Assembly: GCF_014490575.1 (NCBI RefSeq)
Contig: NZ_CP061033.1
Coordinates: 1,674,001 to 1,738,000 of the forward strand
From: Corynebacterium zhongnanshanii
GTDB lineage: Bacteria > Actinomycetota > Actinomycetes > Mycobacteriales > Mycobacteriaceae
DNA length: 64,000 bases
Reading direction: 5' to 3'
The translations under genes were made by a program, and so were the position numbers. The notes beneath the pieces are model-generated. The model was given only the letters and a program-made list of their open reading frames with translations, searched no databases and had not been told where the DNA came from. Position 1 is the stretch's first letter. Every line of letters starts with the position of its first letter. Positions 1-8,417 of the stretch are shown piece by piece.

Positions 1-622
1 CCAGACGATCAGCAGTCAATTGCATTTCAGACAGGAGGTGGGAGCTCACAAGGACGGCCTTGCCGTCGGAGGCCTGGCGTCGAATTACTTGGCGGATCCA
101 GGTCACGCCCTCCGGATCCAGCCCGTTGACCGGCTCGTCGAGGATCAGGTGCTGCGGGTCACCCAGGAGCGCCCCAGCTAGCCCGAGACGCTGCTTCATG
201 CCCAGCGAATAGCCGCCCACCTTCTTATCCGCGGCGGGACCGTTCAGGCCGACCATCTCCAGGCACTGCTCCACGCGCGACTGAGGAAGCCCCGCGCTCA
301 GCGTCAGCACCGTGAGGTGGTTGCGCCCGCTGCGGCCGGGGGTGAACCAGGACGCATCCAGGACAGCGCCCGCGACGTGGGTTTTATGGTCGAGAGAAGA
401 GAAGGCCGACGCGTAGGCCTTGCCATCAGGCAGCGTTCCAGAAAACGTGGCGGACCCGCCGGTGGGCTTGTCCAGGCCCAGGATGCAGCGCATGGTTGTG
501 GACTTGCCGGCGCCGTTGGGGCCGAGGAAGCCCGTGACGGAGCCGTCGGGGACGCTGAAGCTGAGCGCGTCCACCACTTTTTTGGAGCCGTAGCTCTTGG
601 TAAGCGAATCTATTGTGATCAT
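1..622 (-). CDS. ABC transporter ATP-binding protein, partial (C-terminus beyond window)
   Basis: The minus-strand frame opens at an ATG at 620-622 (MITIDSLTKSYGSKKV) and runs without a stop to the window edge, giving about 207 residues. It has a Walker A motif (GPNGAGKST, around residue 35), an ABC signature written as YSLGMKQRLGLAG and a Walker B region (LILDEPVNGLDPEG), followed by a switch histidine in SSHLL. The order and the short Gly-poor N-terminus match the single-domain ATPases of drug, bacitracin or ABC-2 type exporters (CcmA/BcrA/YtrB-like), which work with a separate membrane protein that would lie beyond base 1. The substrate cannot be read from this half. A GC-poor leader with a 22-bp dyad lies directly upstream. 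Confidence 0.9.
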   Translation of the reverse strand, partial: MITIDSLTKSYGSKKVVDALSFSVPDGSVTGFLGPNGAGKSTTMRCILGLDKPTGGSATFSGTLPDGKAYASAFSSLDHKTHVAGAVLDASWFTPGRSGRNHLTVLTLSAGLPQSRVEQCLEMVGLNGPAADKKVGGYSLGMKQRLGLAGALLGDPQHLILDEPVNGLDPEGVTWIRQVIRRQASDGKAVLVSSHLLSEMQLTADRL

Positions 623-679
623 GTCTTCTATGCTGCTCGAGTGGGCGGGTGAATACATCGGCCTGAAGGCCTATCTTGA

Positions 680-701
680 GTGTCATACCTGGGTATCACA
701 C
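680..701. promoter_or_regulatory. 22-bp imperfect palindrome, candidate operator for the ABC ATPase gene
   Basis: GTGTCATACCT|GGGTATCACAC is a dyad in which 9 of 11 base pairs match. It lies about 60 bp upstream of the ABC ATPase start, in an AT-rich divergent intergenic region of 213 bp. Dyads of this size commonly bind GntR (YtrA type) or TetR dimers, and such regulators often control ABC exporter genes. No regulator gene is visible nearby, so the assignment rests on symmetry and position only. Confidence 0.45.
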
Positions 702-835
702 AGCTATATTTTTAAAATCGAACACTTGATCTATTTTATGCATATCTGTAGGCGCGTATGTATGGTGAGCGATCTAGACTAAAACCCAGACACGAAAGAA
801 TAGAACACTTCATCTACGCCTTGGGGGAGGCTGAT

Positions 836-1942
836 ATGACTACCCGAATCCGAAGAATCCACCCGGATGCCTGCTGGATCCTCGCGAACGAGCATGACGA
901 GCTGGCCGCCGTGGGGCGGGACGCCAACCGCATCCACGTCCAGAGAATCCAAGCGGCCACACCCGTCGCTGACGCCTTCATCGCCGATCATTCCACGTGC
1001 ATCGCAGCCCGCCTGGGGCTCAGCAACTACCACGCAGAGAAGATCAGCTTCGAAGCGCTCGTGCTCGCACAATTCCCGACCCTGATGGAGCTGCTCCTCA
1101 CAGGGATGTACCTGCCCAGCTCGGTCAGCCGCCTCGCCGAATTGCTAGCGTGCATCCCCGAGGATCTCGCCGCCGCGCTGGACCTGGACGTCACCGACTG
1201 CCTGGGCCCCACGGTTCCCAACCAGTACCCACTCACCCCTGCCCAAATCAGCGCACGCATCCTTCCTATCGTCAACGATTACTGCCCGGAGAATCGCCTG
1301 TCCGAGCCACCGGAAACACACCTGCACATCAAACGCTCAGAAAACAGCACCACTTTCTGCCTCAGCGTTCCGCTACTCGAGGGGCAAGCCATCGAAAAAC
1401 TCATCGCCACCACCGCGCGCACCCACAATGTCTCCGCGGCCGAGGCACTCGTCCTGCTCATCATGGGCAATGCGGACGTGTCCATTACCCTCAACCTGTT
1501 CCGTCATGCCGATAATCCCGACGCCCCTCTCGTCGCCGCCGGCACCATCCTCGACGAACAGTCCACGAAGAAATGGCTGGACAAGGTCACGCATACCCGA
1601 ACGCTCGCGCCGTCCGGCACGTCCTCCTACTCTCCCACCGCGGCGCAGCGTGCCTACATCGAAGCGCGCGATGTCCACTGCCGTTTCCCGGGGTGCAGCG
1701 TTCCGGCATACCGGTGCGACATCGACCATATTCACCGCTACGACGGAGGAGGCCCCACCCACACCGACAACCTGCACCTACTGTGCCGGCACCACCACAA
1801 GCTCAAAACCGCAGGAGCCTGGGACGTCACCCGCTACCCGGACTCCAGCGAAACGTGGAGCTCCATCAACGACGGCCACACCGTCACCACCGTCGCCGAC
1901 GGCCCCCTCGCCCGGCCCACCTTCGCCCAGCGCCTACGCTAA
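836..1942 (+). CDS. HNH endonuclease-like protein of the DUF222/13E12 family
   Basis: A 368-residue protein. The start is placed at ATG 836 rather than at the upstream in-frame ATG (758), because a strong Shine-Dalgarno run (GGGGGAGG) sits 4-6 nt before it. The C-terminal HNH motif is intact: Cys pairs in CRFPGCSVP, the DIDHI core, and the NLHLLCRHHHK ending provide the zinc-binding and metal-binding residues. The N-terminal two thirds is helical and resembles the DUF222 domain found in mycobacterial 13E12 repeat-family proteins. Such genes are abundant and mobile-looking in actinobacteria and their role is unknown; nuclease activity is inferred from the motif. The gene stands alone and its last 9 bp overlap the convergent response regulator gene. 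Confidence 0.8.
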   Translation: MTTRIRRIHPDACWILANEHDELAAVGRDANRIHVQRIQAATPVADAFIADHSTCIAARLGLSNYHAEKISFEALVLAQFPTLMELLLTGMYLPSSVSRLAELLACIPEDLAAALDLDVTDCLGPTVPNQYPLTPAQISARILPIVNDYCPENRLSEPPETHLHIKRSENSTTFCLSVPLLEGQAIEKLIATTARTHNVSAAEALVLLIMGNADVSITLNLFRHADNPDAPLVAAGTILDEQSTKKWLDKVTHTRTLAPSGTSSYSPTAAQRAYIEARDVHCRFPGCSVPAYRCDIDHIHRYDGGGPTHTDNLHLLCRHHHKLKTAGAWDVTRYPDSSETWSSINDGHTVTTVADGPLARPTFAQRLR

Positions 1943-2608
1943 CAACTCACCGTTAGAGACCAGACCATGCTTAAACGCAAACAACACCGCATGCACCCTA
2001 TCCCGGGAATCCGTCTTCTGAAGCACACGGCTCACGTGTGTCTTCACCGTGGGCAGCGAAATAAACAACTCCTGCGCGATCTCAGGATTCGACCTGCCCA
2101 ATGCCATCAACCGCAGGATCTCCTCCTCGCGGGGCGTCAATGGATCCGGCAACTCCATCGGTGGATACTGCAGCTGCTCACCGTGATTCATGTCGCGTAC
2201 CTGGCGCATCAGACGCGCAGTGGCCTTCGGGCTAATCACGCCCGCGGACTCCCCCACCGTGCGCACGGCACTGATCAACTCCTGCGGATCCGCGTCCTTC
2301 AGCAGAAAACCGCTGGCCCCGGCCTCCACGGAGCCCATCACATAGTCATCGTTATCGAACGTGGTCAGCACGATAATCCGGACATCCACCCCCGCATCCA
2401 CAATGGTGCGCGTGGCCGCAATCCCATCCATGCCCGGCATCTGCACATCCATCAGGATCACATCCACAGGAGAGCTCTGTGCCAACGCGCACGCCTGCTG
2501 GCCATCGCTGGCCTGCCACACAACCTCGATATCATCCTGGGAATCCAACACCAACGAAAACCCGGCGCGCACCAACTGCTGATCATCCGCCAGCCCCACA
2601 CGCAACAT
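1934..2608 (-). CDS. NarL/FixJ-type response regulator
   Basis: 224 residues. The N-terminal receiver domain has the acidic pair DD at 8-9 and the phospho-acceptor Asp54 in ILMDVQMPG. The C-terminal LuxR-type helix-turn-helix (PLTPREEEILRLMALGRSNPEIA, split here as PLTPREEEIL and GRSNPEIAQELF) is complete. It would act as a transcription factor phosphorylated by the adjacent kinase. Its ATG follows the kinase TAA with no gap, so the two genes are translationally coupled. The target genes are not evident. The adjacent trehalose-type ABC operon starts divergently from the kinase and is a candidate, but no operator was identified. Confidence 0.92.
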   Translation of the reverse strand: MLRVGLADDQQLVRAGFSLVLDSQDDIEVVWQASDGQQACALAQSSPVDVILMDVQMPGMDGIAATRTIVDAGVDVRIIVLTTFDNDDYVMGSVEAGASGFLLKDADPQELISAVRTVGESAGVISPKATARLMRQVRDMNHGEQLQYPPMELPDPLTPREEEILRLMALGRSNPEIAQELFISLPTVKTHVSRVLQKTDSRDRVHAVLFAFKHGLVSNGELLA

Positions 2609-3832
2609 TTATTTCGCCTCCACAGGAATCATCACGCTCACGTTCCAACCACCACCGTAGACCTCGGACTCACCCCAGGACGCACGGCCACCATAAATCC
2701 GCACCCGCTCGCGAATGCCGGTCAAACCACGCCCGCTGCCCTCACCACTGTCAGAGCCCGGGGCGTTGTCCACCGTGATCTTCACATAATCCGGCTCCCA
2801 GCGCACCACCACCTGCGCCTCCACGGAGCCGGCATGCTTCAAAATGTTCGTCAAACACTCTTGCACAACACGGTAGATGGTGAGGCTTTGCGCCTCATCA
2901 ACGTCCAGCGGGATGCCTTCAGTGTGAAGGGAGACTGTAATGCCGTTGCGCTGGGCGTCGGATATCAATCCAGGGAGCGCGGCCGCACCAGGAACAGCAC
3001 CACGGTCGCGTGGGGTATCGTCGTGCAGCACGCTCAGCAAGCTGCGCATCTGCCGCAAGGACTCGCGGCTGGATGCGGCGATGGTGTCCAGGGCGTCGAT
3101 GGCCACCTGTGGATCCTTCTTGCCCGCGTAGCGCCCGCCATCGGCCTGGGCGATGATGCCCGTCAGGGAATGCGCCACGATGTCATGCATCTCGCGTGCG
3201 ATGCGGTTGCGCTCACTGACCGTGGCCAGTTCGGCACGCGCGGACAGGATCTCGACCTCCTGGTTGCGGCGGAACACCGTTTTCCCCCAGAGCCACGCCG
3301 AGCCGATGGACGCCACCACCAGGAAAGACACGATGACCGTAAACACCCAGAACGTGACATCCCCGAACAGGCTCCACAAGGCGGACAGACCAGTGGGAGA
3401 CTCCGGCACGGGGAAAGTCGGGCGAAAGACAACGTTATAGATGATGTACCACACAAGAGTGGCAAAACTGCCCACGACCAGCGCAGCCAACCAAGCTCGG
3501 CGATGCGAGCGGATGCGGGAGGAAATGAAATAGGCCTCGTAACACACCACGGCGTACCCCAAGCTGAAGGCAAACATACCGCTGAGTCCGATCAATGCCA
3601 TGGACACTGCGGTGATCCACAACCCTGTCACGGGCTTGAAACGCTGAGTCAGAAGGCCGACGCACCCGCCAACGATGCCCATCCACAACAATGCCTCATT
3701 CCACCATCCATACCAGTAGTCAGTATCGATGGACACCGAGATGGAGGCCAAAAGAAAATAAGCCGCCACGGACGCCACAGCCCGGACCCAGAACATAGGT
3801 TCTTTCACAGAAGCGGAGAGGCTTGAGGTCAT
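2609..3832 (-). CDS. Sensor histidine kinase (HisKA_3 / HPK7 family)
   Basis: 407 residues. About five hydrophobic segments lie in residues 15-180, then a dimerisation helix with the phospho-acceptor His216 in REMHDIVAHSL, and a HATPase_c domain with N-box (QECLTNILKHA) and G-box (GRGLTGIRERV). This layout is typical of actinobacterial NarL-partner kinases related to LiaS/DesK. There is no large extracellular loop, so the signal is likely sensed in or near the membrane. It pairs with the response regulator immediately downstream. A TACACT box 6 nt before its ATG, with no Shine-Dalgarno, suggests a leaderless transcript. Confidence 0.92.
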   Translation of the reverse strand: MTSSLSASVKEPMFWVRAVASVAAYFLLASISVSIDTDYWYGWWNEALLWMGIVGGCVGLLTQRFKPVTGLWITAVSMALIGLSGMFAFSLGYAVVCYEAYFISSRIRSHRRAWLAALVVGSFATLVWYIIYNVVFRPTFPVPESPTGLSALWSLFGDVTFWVFTVIVSFLVVASIGSAWLWGKTVFRRNQEVEILSARAELATVSERNRIAREMHDIVAHSLTGIIAQADGGRYAGKKDPQVAIDALDTIAASSRESLRQMRSLLSVLHDDTPRDRGAVPGAAALPGLISDAQRNGITVSLHTEGIPLDVDEAQSLTIYRVVQECLTNILKHAGSVEAQVVVRWEPDYVKITVDNAPGSDSGEGSGRGLTGIRERVRIYGGRASWGESEVYGGGWNVSVMIPVEAK

Positions 3833-3864
3833 GAAGTCAGTGTACTCAAGTAAGATCTGATCCC
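3833..3864. promoter_or_regulatory. 32-bp divergent promoter region, both sides leaderless-type
   Basis: Only 32 bp separate the kinase start (minus) from the ABC ATPase start (plus). Reading plus, TAAGAT (3851-3856) lies 8 nt before ATG 3865. Reading minus, TACACT (3844-3839) lies 6 nt before the ATG at 3832. Both fit TANNNT, and neither gene has a convincing Shine-Dalgarno. If both are used, each -35 region lies in or beside the opposite gene. Confidence 0.45.
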
Positions 3865-4929
3865 ATGGCTACTGTTGAGTTCCAGAATGTCGAGATCCGC
3901 TACCCCGGCGCGGACACCGCAACCGTCGAGGACATGAACCTGACCATCGGCGATGGCGAATTCCTGGTGTTAGTGGGACCTTCAGGCTGCGGAAAATCCA
4001 CCACCCTGCGGGCCTTGGCGGGCCTCGAGCAGGTGTCCAGTGGCAGCATCCGCATCGGCGGCGAGGACGTCACCGCCAAGGAACCGGGCGACCGTGACAT
4101 CGCGATGGTGTTCCAGGATTACGCGCTGTACCCGCACATGTCCGTGGCGGAAAACATGGGCTTTGCGTTGAAGGTGGCGAAGAGGCCGAAGAAGGAGATT
4201 GCGCAGCGGGTGCGGGAGGCGGCGTCGATTCTGGGGCTGGAGGAGTTTTTGGACCGTAAGCCCAAGGACCTGTCCGGCGGTCAACGTCAGCGAGTAGCGA
4301 TGGGTCGTGCGATCGTGCGCCAGCCGCAGGTGTTTCTGATGGATGAACCTTTATCAAATCTCGACGCCAAACTGCGCGTCCAAACACGTGCCCAAATCGT
4401 GAAGCTGCAGAAAGACCTGGCTGTGACCACCGTGTATGTCACGCACGATCAGGTGGAAGCCATGACGATGGGAGATCGCGTGGCCGTATTGAATAAGGGC
4501 GATCTGCAGCAGGTGGACACCCCGAAGAAGCTATATGAGGAGCCTGCCAACGCATTCGTGGCTGGGTTCATTGGCTCCCCGGCGATGAATCTGCTGCGGG
4601 TCAACGGCAGCGTGGACGGGTGGGACCTTCCTACGCCAGATGGTGCGGGGAGCTCGGAGGTTATCGTGGGCCTGCGTCCGGAAGGGCTACGTGTGTCCGC
4701 CGAATCGGGTGCCGGTCTGCAGGGCACGGTGACGATGGTGGAGGAACTCGGCGCGGACTCTTATATATATGCAGATACCCAGTTTGGGCAGATTGTGGCA
4801 CGCGGCGGGGATACGCGCGAGGCACCGACGGTGAACTCTTCGGTCACTATTCACCCTCAACAGGGGGCGCTTGTGCACTACTTTGATGCCAATACGGAAG
4901 AGCGCATCGCCTCACTTGCCGTTTCTTAA
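3865..4929 (+). CDS. Sugar ABC transporter ATPase (MalK/UgpC/SugC type)
   Basis: 354 residues, the usual length for CUT1 ATPases. It has Walker A (GPSGCGKST), Q-loop (MVFQDYALYPH), signature (LSGGQRQRVAMGRA), Walker B (QVFLMDEPLSNLDAKLR) and switch His (VTHDQVEAMT), then a C-terminal OB-type regulatory domain (IVGLRPEGLRV onward). It should energise the two permeases encoded downstream. The closest functional models are SugC of the mycobacterial trehalose importer LpqY-SugABC and the corynebacterial trehalose importer; the sugar itself cannot be read from this subunit. It is first in a five-gene operon. Confidence 0.93.
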   Translation: MATVEFQNVEIRYPGADTATVEDMNLTIGDGEFLVLVGPSGCGKSTTLRALAGLEQVSSGSIRIGGEDVTAKEPGDRDIAMVFQDYALYPHMSVAENMGFALKVAKRPKKEIAQRVREAASILGLEEFLDRKPKDLSGGQRQRVAMGRAIVRQPQVFLMDEPLSNLDAKLRVQTRAQIVKLQKDLAVTTVYVTHDQVEAMTMGDRVAVLNKGDLQQVDTPKKLYEEPANAFVAGFIGSPAMNLLRVNGSVDGWDLPTPDGAGSSEVIVGLRPEGLRVSAESGAGLQGTVTMVEELGADSYIYADTQFGQIVARGGDTREAPTVNSSVTIHPQQGALVHYFDANTEERIASLAVS

Positions 4930-4997
4930 CTAGGCAATACACCCAGGTGTGGTTAGACTCTCCCCTAAGCCTCGGTTTCAAGAGAGAAAGGGTCCCT

Positions 4998-6239
4998 ATG
5001 ACTCCACACACTAAGAAGCTTATCGGTCTTCTGGCAGCCTCCGGCCTGGTGCTGGTTGCCTGCGGCGACGGCGGTTCCTCCGAAGCCTCCGCCGATGGCC
5101 GCGGCAACATCACCTTTGCCATGGGCAAGAACGATATCGACAAGATCAAGCCTATCGTCGAAAAGTGGAACGCTGACCACCCCGAGGAGAAGGTCACGGT
5201 CCAGGAGCTGGCGGGTGAATCGGATGAGCAGCGCAACAAGCTGGTTCAGACGCTGCAGGCTGGTTCCTCCGATATCGACGTCATGGCGCTCGATGTGGTG
5301 TGGACCGCGCAGTTTGCGGCGAATGGTTGGCTGGCTCCGCTGGAGGGCGACCTGAAGGTTGATACCTCTGATCTGCTGCAGCCGACGGTTGAGTCCGCCA
5401 CCTACCGCGACAAGCTCTACGCTCTTCCTCAGAACACCAACGGCCAGTTGCTGTACCGCAACACCGAACTGGTCCCCGATGCCCCGAAGAACTGGGATGA
5501 GCTGAAGGAAGCCTGCAAGAAGGTAAAGGACCAGGACTGCCTGACCACCCAGCTGAAGCAGTACGAGGGCCTCACCGTGAACACCGCTGGCTTCATGTCC
5601 GGCTGGGGTGGCGGAATTACCGACGACGCCGGCAACATCACCGTCACCGACGACGCATCCAAGGACGGCCTGCAGGCTCTGGTGGATGCCTACAAGGACA
5701 AGACGATCTCCTCGTCCTCCACCTCCACCACGGAGGAAGAGACCAACCTGGCCTTCACCGAGGGTAAGACTGCTATGGCCATCAACTGGCCATACATGTA
5801 CACCAACTCTGAGGAGGACAGCTCCAAGGTCAAGGGCAAGTTCGATGTCTCCCCACTGGTCGCCAAGGACGGCGTGGGTGTGTCCACCTTGGGTGGATAC
5901 AACAACGGCATCAACGTGAACTCTCAGAAGAAGGCCACTGCGCTGGACTTCATGAAGTTCATCATCTCCGAGGAGAACCAGAAGTCCTTCGCGAAGGCTT
6001 CCTTCCCACCAGTGCTGGCGTCCATCTACGATGACCCTGCGCTGCAGGAAGAGTTCCCATACCTGCCTGCTCTGAAGACCTCGTTGGAGAACGCGAAGCC
6101 TCGTCCCGCCTCTCCACGGTACGATGAGCTATCGAAGGCTATTCAGGATAACGCTTACGCGGCTCTCACGTCCGGCAAGTCCGTCGATGCGGCAGTGAAG
6201 GACATGGGTGACGCGATTAAGAACACCAGCGGAAATTAA
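4998..6239 (+). CDS. Sugar ABC transporter substrate-binding lipoprotein (LpqY-like)
   Basis: 413 residues starting at ATG 4998, chosen because GAGAAAGGG precedes it and because it gives a proper lipoprotein signal: Lys-rich start, hydrophobic stretch and lipobox LVAC with Cys near residue 21. An upstream in-frame start at 4947 would spoil the signal. The mature part follows the family-1 solute-binding pattern (LVQTLQAGSSDIDVMALDVV, TNGQLLYRNTEL, EGKTAMAINWPY). It should sit lipid-anchored outside the membrane and deliver an oligosaccharide to the downstream permeases. By gene order and length it resembles LpqY of the trehalose importers, which is the inferred but untested substrate. Confidence 0.9.
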   Translation: MTPHTKKLIGLLAASGLVLVACGDGGSSEASADGRGNITFAMGKNDIDKIKPIVEKWNADHPEEKVTVQELAGESDEQRNKLVQTLQAGSSDIDVMALDVVWTAQFAANGWLAPLEGDLKVDTSDLLQPTVESATYRDKLYALPQNTNGQLLYRNTELVPDAPKNWDELKEACKKVKDQDCLTTQLKQYEGLTVNTAGFMSGWGGGITDDAGNITVTDDASKDGLQALVDAYKDKTISSSSTSTTEEETNLAFTEGKTAMAINWPYMYTNSEEDSSKVKGKFDVSPLVAKDGVGVSTLGGYNNGINVNSQKKATALDFMKFIISEENQKSFAKASFPPVLASIYDDPALQEEFPYLPALKTSLENAKPRPASPRYDELSKAIQDNAYAALTSGKSVDAAVKDMGDAIKNTSGN

Positions 6240-6256
6240 ACCGGAAAACTTGTAAC

Positions 6257-7243
6257 GTGACTACATCTTCCTCCTCCAAGAAGAAGATGGATCTGCGACC
6301 ACTGTGGCTAGTTGGGCCGTCTATGGCCCTACTAGCCATTGTCATTGGATACCCTGTGATCCGCGCGATCTATCTTTCCTTCCAGTCCGATAGGCACCTC
6401 GACCCCGACACCGGCATGTTCGTGGACGGCGGCTTTGCGGGTTTCCAGCACTACTTGTACTGGATCACGCAGCGCTGCATGAGCCCCAGCGGTGAGGTGA
6501 TCACGTGTGCTCCGGGTCAGTTGTCCACGGATTTCTGGCCTGCCGTGAAGATCACGCTGTTCTTCGTGGTGGTCACGGTTGCACTGGAGACAGTGCTGGG
6601 ATTGTGGATGGCTCTGGTGATGAACCGCAGCTTCATCGGCCGCGGGCTGCTGCGTGCGGCCGTGTTGGTGCCGTGGGCCATCCCCACGGCGGTCACGGCG
6701 AAGCTGTGGCAGTTCATCTTCGCCAACGACGGCATCGTGAACGCGGTGCTGGGGACGCAGATCCACTGGACCACCGACCCCTGGGCGGCTCGTTCCGCGG
6801 TCATCATCGCCGATGTGTGGAAGACGGCCCCCTTCATGGCGCTGCTGATTCTCGCGGGGCTTCAGATGGTTCCGCAGGGAGTGTATGAGGCCGCGCGTGT
6901 GGATGGCGCATCGAAGTGGCAGCAGTTCACGCAGATCACGTTGCCATTGATCCGGCCGGCCCTGATGGTGGCGGTGCTATTCCGCACGCTGGATGCCCTG
7001 CGCATGTATGACCTGCCGGTTATCATGATTTCCAGTTCCTCGAACTCCCCCACCGCGGTGATTTCACAGCTGGTGATTACGGATGTGAAGCAGGGTAATT
7101 ACAACTCGGCGTCGGCAATGTCTACGTTGATTTTCTTGCTGATCTTCGCGGTAGCATTCGTGATGGTGAAGTTCCTGGGAGCGGATATTTCCGGCGCGGG
7201 AGATACTCCGAAGAAAAAGAAACGAACCAAGGTGGAGGCCTAA
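6257..7243 (+). CDS. Sugar ABC transporter permease (MalF/UgpA/SugA type)
   Basis: 328 residues from a GTG at 6257, 17 nt after the binding-protein gene. About six membrane segments are visible, with a large first external loop containing two Cys (residues about 75-88). The EAA loop that contacts the ATPase reads YEAARVDGASKWQQF. A Lys-rich cytoplasmic tail ends the protein. It forms a heterodimer with the next gene product. The Ser/Lys-rich N-terminus (SSSSKKKMD) contains a second possible start (ATG at 6287), so translation could also begin there. Confidence 0.9.
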   Translation: MTTSSSSKKKMDLRPLWLVGPSMALLAIVIGYPVIRAIYLSFQSDRHLDPDTGMFVDGGFAGFQHYLYWITQRCMSPSGEVITCAPGQLSTDFWPAVKITLFFVVVTVALETVLGLWMALVMNRSFIGRGLLRAAVLVPWAIPTAVTAKLWQFIFANDGIVNAVLGTQIHWTTDPWAARSAVIIADVWKTAPFMALLILAGLQMVPQGVYEAARVDGASKWQQFTQITLPLIRPALMVAVLFRTLDALRMYDLPVIMISSSSNSPTAVISQLVITDVKQGNYNSASAMSTLIFLLIFAVAFVMVKFLGADISGAGDTPKKKKRTKVEA

Positions 7244-7246
7244 GCG

Positions 7247-8065
7247 ATGAAGACTGTTCGCAATTATGTCGCCGTGGTCCTCATTTTGCTATGGGGCCTT
7301 GCGCCGTTCTATTGGATGCTCGTCACCGCATTCCGGGATAAGAACCACACGTTTAGCGCGAATCCTCTACCCAGCCATGTCACGTTGGAAAACTTCCAGG
7401 ATGCTTTGGCCACTGACGGCGGGAATAACTTCCTGCGGGCGATCGGCAATTCGTTGATTGTCGGCGCTGCCACCACCTTTATCGCGCTGATCGTGGGAGT
7501 GTTCACGGCGTATGCGTTAGCCCGGGTCGATTTCCGGGGCAAGGGTCTGGTGACGGGTGTGATCCTGGCGGCGTCGATGTTCCCAGGCATTGCCCTGGTC
7601 ACGCCGCTATTCCAGCTGTTTTCCAACATGGGATGGATCGGCACGTATCAGGCGCTGATTATTCCGAATATTTCTTTCGTGCTGCCGCTGACGGTGTACA
7701 CGCTCACGAGTTTCTTCCGTGAGCTGCCATGGAAATTGGAGGAAGCAGCGCGCGTGGATGGGGCGTCCCGTGGGCTAGCTTTCCGCACGGTCATTCTGCC
7801 GCTAGCGGCCCCAGCGCTTTTTACCACCGCTATTTTGGCGTTTATTGCCACGTGGAATGAATTCATGCTGGCGAATCAGCTGTCTAATGGGCGGACGGAG
7901 CCCGTGACCGTGGCGATTGCGCGTTTCTCGGGAGCTTCCGCGTTCGAATTTCCCTATGCTGCCACGATGGCCGCCGGCGCGATCGTGACCGTTCCCCTGG
8001 TGATTATGGTGCTGCTGTTCCAGCGCCGCATCGTGTCTGGCCTGACACAGGGTGGAATTAAGTAA
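7247..8065 (+). CDS. Sugar ABC transporter permease (MalG/UgpE/SugB type)
   Basis: 272 residues, about six membrane segments, EAA loop LEEAARVDGASRGLAF. It begins with an ATG 3 nt after the preceding stop, so translation is coupled. The length and the C-terminus (FQRRIVSGLTQGGIK) are typical for this family. It pairs with the preceding permease to form the import channel. Confidence 0.92.
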   Translation: MKTVRNYVAVVLILLWGLAPFYWMLVTAFRDKNHTFSANPLPSHVTLENFQDALATDGGNNFLRAIGNSLIVGAATTFIALIVGVFTAYALARVDFRGKGLVTGVILAASMFPGIALVTPLFQLFSNMGWIGTYQALIIPNISFVLPLTVYTLTSFFRELPWKLEEAARVDGASRGLAFRTVILPLAAPALFTTAILAFIATWNEFMLANQLSNGRTEPVTVAIARFSGASAFEFPYAATMAAGAIVTVPLVIMVLLFQRRIVSGLTQGGIK

Positions 8066-8260
8066 ATGGATCAGGACTCGCGGCGTAAGAAACTGGTGTG
8101 GGAATCCCTGCTGGGATTCCTGGGTTTCTTCACCGTGGTCGCGTTGATTCAGGCCATCTGGAATGTCTTCCAGGATGACCCGTCGATCCTGCCCAGCCTG
8201 CTACTGCTGGTGCTGCTGGTCGCCACGGCTGCTGTGTGGCGCCGGTACCGCAGACTCTAA
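8066..8260 (+). CDS. Small two-helix membrane protein at the end of the sugar importer operon
   Basis: 64 residues whose ATG immediately follows the permease stop (TAAATG), so it is almost certainly co-translated. A Lys/Arg-rich start (DSRRKKLVW) is followed by two hydrophobic helices (residues about 13-32 and 40-55) and a basic tail (RRYRRL). I do not recognise a family. Its place between the permease and the terminator suggests an accessory membrane subunit of the transporter, which is inference from position only. Confidence 0.75.
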   Translation: MDQDSRRKKLVWESLLGFLGFFTVVALIQAIWNVFQDDPSILPSLLLLVLLVATAAVWRRYRRL

Positions 8261-8288
8261 AAGGTGCCCCCGATTGGCACCTTTTTTT
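8259..8288 (+). terminator. Intrinsic terminator of the sugar importer operon
   Basis: AAAAGGTGCC (8259-8268) pairs perfectly with GGCACCTTTT (8276-8285) around a 7-nt loop, followed by a T-run to 8288. The 10-bp stem begins in the stop codon of the small membrane protein gene. Confidence 0.9.
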
Positions 8289-8339
8289 CGTAAGCTCTCC
8301 TGACGTGTTGTGTTCCCCCATGTCATCCCTCATACTTTA

Positions 8340-8362
8340 AAGAGGCATTTTGGATGCATGTT
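8340..8362. promoter_or_regulatory. NsrR-like dyad upstream of norB
   Basis: AAGAGGCATTT-T-GGATGCATGTT has the 11-1-11 layout of NsrR sites (two AAGATGCATTT-like halves). The left half differs from that pattern at one position and the right half at three. It lies 56 bp before norB, the classic NsrR target, and just downstream of a possible -10 (TACTTT, 8333-8338), where binding would block transcription. Control by nitric oxide through NsrR or a similar Rrf2-type regulator is inferred; no regulator gene is in the window. Confidence 0.5.
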
Positions 8363-8417
8363 ATATGTGTCGCTGTGCCACTGACGATTTCAAGACAACC
8401 GAACAGGGATATGAACC

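Noticed and set aside
836..1942. Group II intron or retron because of the HNH motif
   Set aside because: No reverse transcriptase and no intron RNA structure; the architecture is DUF222 plus HNH.
1967..3826. 619-codon plus-strand frame opposite the two-component genes
   Set aside because: His/Arg/Gln-rich translation with no motif, fully covered by the response regulator and kinase on the other strand.
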